In this document: positions 61,056 through 63,188 of the stretch, piece by piece | Position numbering within the stretch: position 1 is the stretch's first letter | Layout: every line of letters starts with the position of its first letter | Assembly (NCBI RefSeq): GCF_008107685.1 | Contig: NZ_VIRF01000084.1 | Coordinates: 1-63,188, forward strand | Source: Novosphingobium sp. BW1 | GTDB lineage: Bacteria > Pseudomonadota > Alphaproteobacteria > Sphingomonadales > Sphingomonadaceae | Length of the DNA: 63,188 bases | Direction of reading: 5' to 3' | Program-made: the position numbers and the translations under genes | Notes under the pieces: model-generated | The model's input: only the letters and a program-made list of their open reading frames with translations | Told to the model about the DNA's origin: nothing | Database searches by the model: none

Positions 61056-62278
61056 GCGCCCTTCCAGGCGGCAAGGGCCTGTTCGATGTCGGCGATGAGA
61101 TCGTCGGGATCCTCCAGGCCGATGGCAAGGCGCACGCCATGCCGGTCGGTGGCCGCGTCGTTTGCGCTGACCGGCGGCCAGGGCATGACCGCGCGCGCAC
61201 TCTTGGGCTGGATCGGGAGCGCCAGGCTTTCGTAGCCGCCCCAGGAGAAGCCGATGCCGAACAGCTGGAGCGCGTCGACGAAGCGGTTGCGGTCCTCCAT
61301 CGAGCCGCCCCGGAAGACAAAGCTGAAGAGGCCGCAGCCGCCAGTAAAATCGCGGGCCCAGACATCGTGGCCGGGCGCGCCGGGCAGCATCGGGCACAGG
61401 ACCTGCGCCACTTCTTCGCGCTCTTGCAGGAACTGCGCGATCTTGAGGGCACTGGCCGCTTCCTGGCGCAGGCGCAGGCTCAGCGTGCGAAGACCGCGCA
61501 GGGCTAGCGCGGCGTCGTCGGGAGAAACGACATTGCCCAGTTGCTGCGCGCGCTTGCGCAGCGCTTCGTAGAGTTCAGGGCCCGCACTTGCAGATCCCAT
61601 CATCAGGTCCGAGTGCCCGCCCACGTGCTTGGTGAGCGCCATCAGCGAAATGTCGATGCCCTTTTCCAGAGCCGCAAAGCCGAGCGGGCTCGCCCAAGTG
61701 TTGTCGAGCACCGAGATCGCGCCCTTTTCGCGCGCGATGCGGGCAAGTTCAGGCAGGTCGCACATCTCCATGGAGAGGCTGCCCGGCGCTTCCAGCAGGA
61801 CGGCGCGGGTCTTCGTGCAGAAGGCCGCGGTGTAGGCCTCGATGTCGAGGGGGTCGAAAAAGCGCGCCTCCACGCCGAAGTCGGCGAGGAGCCCGGTGCC
61901 CATCGAGCGCGAGGGATCGTAGGCGTTGTCGCTGATGAGCAGAACATCGTCCGGTTTCAACAGCGTGAGCAGCACGCCTGAAATCGCCGCGACACCCGAG
62001 GGGTAGATGACCGTGCCCGCAGCCCCCGGTTCGAGCTGCGTCAGCGCCTCGCACAGGGCCCACTGCGTTGGGCTGCCGCGACGGCCGTAGAAAAAGCGCC
62101 CGTCCTCGTTGTACTGGCTGCCGCGTGCGAGCGCGGCGGTGTCCTCGTAAAGATGGGTCGAGGCGCGCCAGACTGGCGGGTTGACGACGGCGCCTGTCCA
62201 TTCCTTGCGCCGTCCCGCACCCACGACCCGGGTGGCCGTGCGCGTGGTCTTCAGATCCGTGCTGTCGCTCAAGTTCAA
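61052..62278 (-). CDS. metC: Cystathionine beta-lyase (Cys/Met metabolism PLP enzyme)
   Basis: The 408-residue protein is read from a TTG (62278). The in-frame TTG at 62272 has GGAG at better spacing and is an equal candidate. PLP features: YGRRGSPTQWALCEAL, YPSGVAAISGVLL, VLDNTWASPLGF (the Asp that pairs with the pyridine N), and the Schiff-base Lys in MALTKHVGGHSDLMMG. The C-terminal SWGGYESL is the MetC-type variant of the substrate loop. It converts cystathionine to homocysteine, pyruvate and ammonia. Close relatives (gamma-lyase/synthase) are less likely. Confidence 0.92.
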   Translation of the reverse strand: MNLSDSTDLKTTRTATRVVGAGRRKEWTGAVVNPPVWRASTHLYEDTAALARGSQYNEDGRFFYGRRGSPTQWALCEALTQLEPGAAGTVIYPSGVAAISGVLLTLLKPDDVLLISDNAYDPSRSMGTGLLADFGVEARFFDPLDIEAYTAAFCTKTRAVLLEAPGSLSMEMCDLPELARIAREKGAISVLDNTWASPLGFAALEKGIDISLMALTKHVGGHSDLMMGSASAGPELYEALRKRAQQLGNVVSPDDAALALRGLRTLSLRLRQEAASALKIAQFLQEREEVAQVLCPMLPGAPGHDVWARDFTGGCGLFSFVFRGGSMEDRNRFVDALQLFGIGFSWGGYESLALPIQPKSARAVMPWPPVSANDAATDRHGVRLAIGLEDPDDLIADIEQALAAWKGA

Positions 62279-62328
62279 CTCCGCGCCTCGCTTGGGGAGG
62301 CTTCGTGTGAGGGGTATGAGCGTGCAGC

Positions 62329-63188
62329 CTAACCGGGCGCGCCTGCGAAATCGAGAGGCAAGAGATGCTTGCGCCGCCCAGCCGCGATTTCGCGCACGTC
62401 AAGCACGGCTATGTCGCGCGGACCCGTGTCGATGCGGATGGGTGCGAGCGCGGAGGTCGGAGCATCAGCGCCCGCGCGGCTGGGCTGGCCGACCGTAAAG
62501 ACGAGCCCGAGTCCGAGTTCGGGTTGGTCCGCACGGGTTTCCGGGTGAGCCATGTCGGCAACAAGCGCGAGGCGCACGAGCGGCACGAAGAAGCGCGCAC
62601 CGCCTTCGCTTACCGCGCGGATCGCGCTCAGCGGGAGTTGCAGCTCGCCCTCGCGCACGATGTATTCACCCTCGGCGAGGCGCGGGATCGCAGCGATCAC
62701 GGGCAGGCTTTCCAGTGCGGGTGCGAGCTGCTCCTCGCGGCTGGCCGAGCCGTGCGCGGAGGTGAGGTCGGCGTGGAGGTTGGCGGGTGGAATTTCGGTC
62801 AGCGCGCGCAGCGAGAAGCGAAAGCGCAACGAGGCGTAGACCAGCGAGAGGCGCAGGGAGAGCGCCTCGAAGGCGATCTCGCCGTGTGCCTGCGGGCGGC
62901 TTGAAGCCGGGGGAGAGGCGGGCACCGGAGCCGGTGCCGTTGCCGGTGCAGTCGGGGCCACGTCCGGCGCTGGCGTCGTCGCAGCCGTGGGGCGCGGTGC
63001 CGGTCGGGGCGCGGGACGCGGTGCGGGTTGGGGCGCGGCCTGGCTGCCCTTGGCCTTGCGCCGTGCCAGCGCGACGCCGCTGAGAACGACCAGCGCAAGA
63101 AGGCCAGCGGGAAGGGCCCACCACCACAGCGGCCATGCCCGGGACGTTGCTACGGGGAGCGCGGGCGTGGGGGATGCAGGATCTGGCG
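62329..63188 (-). CDS. Hypothetical membrane-anchored protein, 5' end outside window
   Basis: The frame is open from the right window edge to a TAG at 62329, giving at least 285 residues of a protein whose start is not visible. Near the left of the visible part is one strong membrane helix with a Trp-rich entry (PLWWWALPAGLLALVVLSGVA), then a basic stop-transfer (ARRKAK). A long Pro/Ala/Arg repeat linker (PAPRPAPRPAPRP) follows, and then a beta-rich C-terminal domain of about 190 residues (EIAFEALSLRLSLVYAS, EGEYIVREGELQLPLSAI). I do not recognise the family. It lies 50 bp upstream of metC on the same strand. The residues before the helix are probably periplasmic. Confidence 0.7.
   Translation of the reverse strand, partial: PDPASPTPALPVATSRAWPLWWWALPAGLLALVVLSGVALARRKAKGSQAAPQPAPRPAPRPAPRPTAATTPAPDVAPTAPATAPAPVPASPPASSRPQAHGEIAFEALSLRLSLVYASLRFRFSLRALTEIPPANLHADLTSAHGSASREEQLAPALESLPVIAAIPRLAEGEYIVREGELQLPLSAIRAVSEGGARFFVPLVRLALVADMAHPETRADQPELGLGLVFTVGQPSRAGADAPTSALAPIRIDTGPRDIAVLDVREIAAGRRKHLLPLDFAGAPG

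Noticed and set aside
1..63188. CRISPR arrays, tRNA/rRNA genes, prophage or plasmid replication genes
   Set aside because: Looked for regular short repeats, tRNA-like cloverleaf ends, capsid/integrase/Rep motifs. None was recognised by eye.

Overview
The window is GC-rich DNA from an alphaproteobacterium, most likely a sphingomonad (Novosphingobium/Sphingobium/Erythrobacter type). I infer this from the family mix (large TonB-dependent receptors, a tandem TetR regulator, an MHYT-GGDEF-EAL protein, the cobA-DUF2849-cysI-DUF934-cysH sulfate cluster) and from the frequent GTG/TTG starts and 4-bp ATGA/GTGA gene overlaps. It looks chromosomal. No tRNA, rRNA, CRISPR array, prophage or plasmid backbone was seen. 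The only mobile DNA recognised is one short decayed insertion sequence.

Layout. 1-6.3 kb: a catabolic-looking locus, with an alpha/beta hydrolase and an unknown protein divergent from a TonB receptor, an MFS carrier and a VOC protein. 6.3-12.8 kb: iron and heme genes (siderophore TonB receptor, membrane protein and PepSY protein; a double-TetR regulator; an IsdG-type heme oxygenase overlapping a group II truncated hemoglobin). 13-16.5 kb: two flavoproteins and a membrane-anchored single-cysteine MsrA. 16.6-20.1 kb: an HscC-type Hsp70 with a J-like partner that lacks HPD. 20.3-23.9 kb: LacI regulator, sugar MFS carrier and ROK fructokinase. 23.9-27.6 kb: all four acetyl-CoA carboxylase genes in one run, accD-accB-accC-accA. 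27.8-33.5 kb: fdhD, then TelA, an XpaC-like protein, a YqiJ-like protein and flotillin, with a structured 380-bp leader before flotillin. 33.7-35.9 kb: three TadG/TadE-like genes. 36-44.5 kb: an amide/carbamoyl nitrogen locus. 45-49 kb: Lrp regulator and putA. 51-55 kb: assimilatory sulfate reduction. 55-60 kb: a cyclic-di-GMP cluster. 60-63.2 kb: MscS channel, metC, and a membrane protein cut by the window end.

Best candidates for something undescribed. (a) The minus-strand operon at 39.4-44.5 kb encodes a membrane-anchored Fn3-like protein, an SSS symporter, a 40-residue membrane protein, an aspartate-carbamoyltransferase homologue and a glutamine-dependent asparagine synthetase. The carbamoyltransferase keeps its carbamoyl-phosphate motifs but has lost the aspartate-binding Arg/Gln pair. 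An M20 amidohydrolase and an MFS carrier lie next to it. (b) At 55.2-59.9 kb a full c-di-GMP synthase/hydrolase sits divergent to a PilZ-HTH fusion and a catalytically dead GGDEF protein that keeps its c-di-GMP I-site. Together these look like a c-di-GMP-to-transcription switch. (c) The TelA/XpaC/YqiJ/flotillin operon has an unusual repeated leader.

All functions are inferred from reading sequence motifs. No database search was run.
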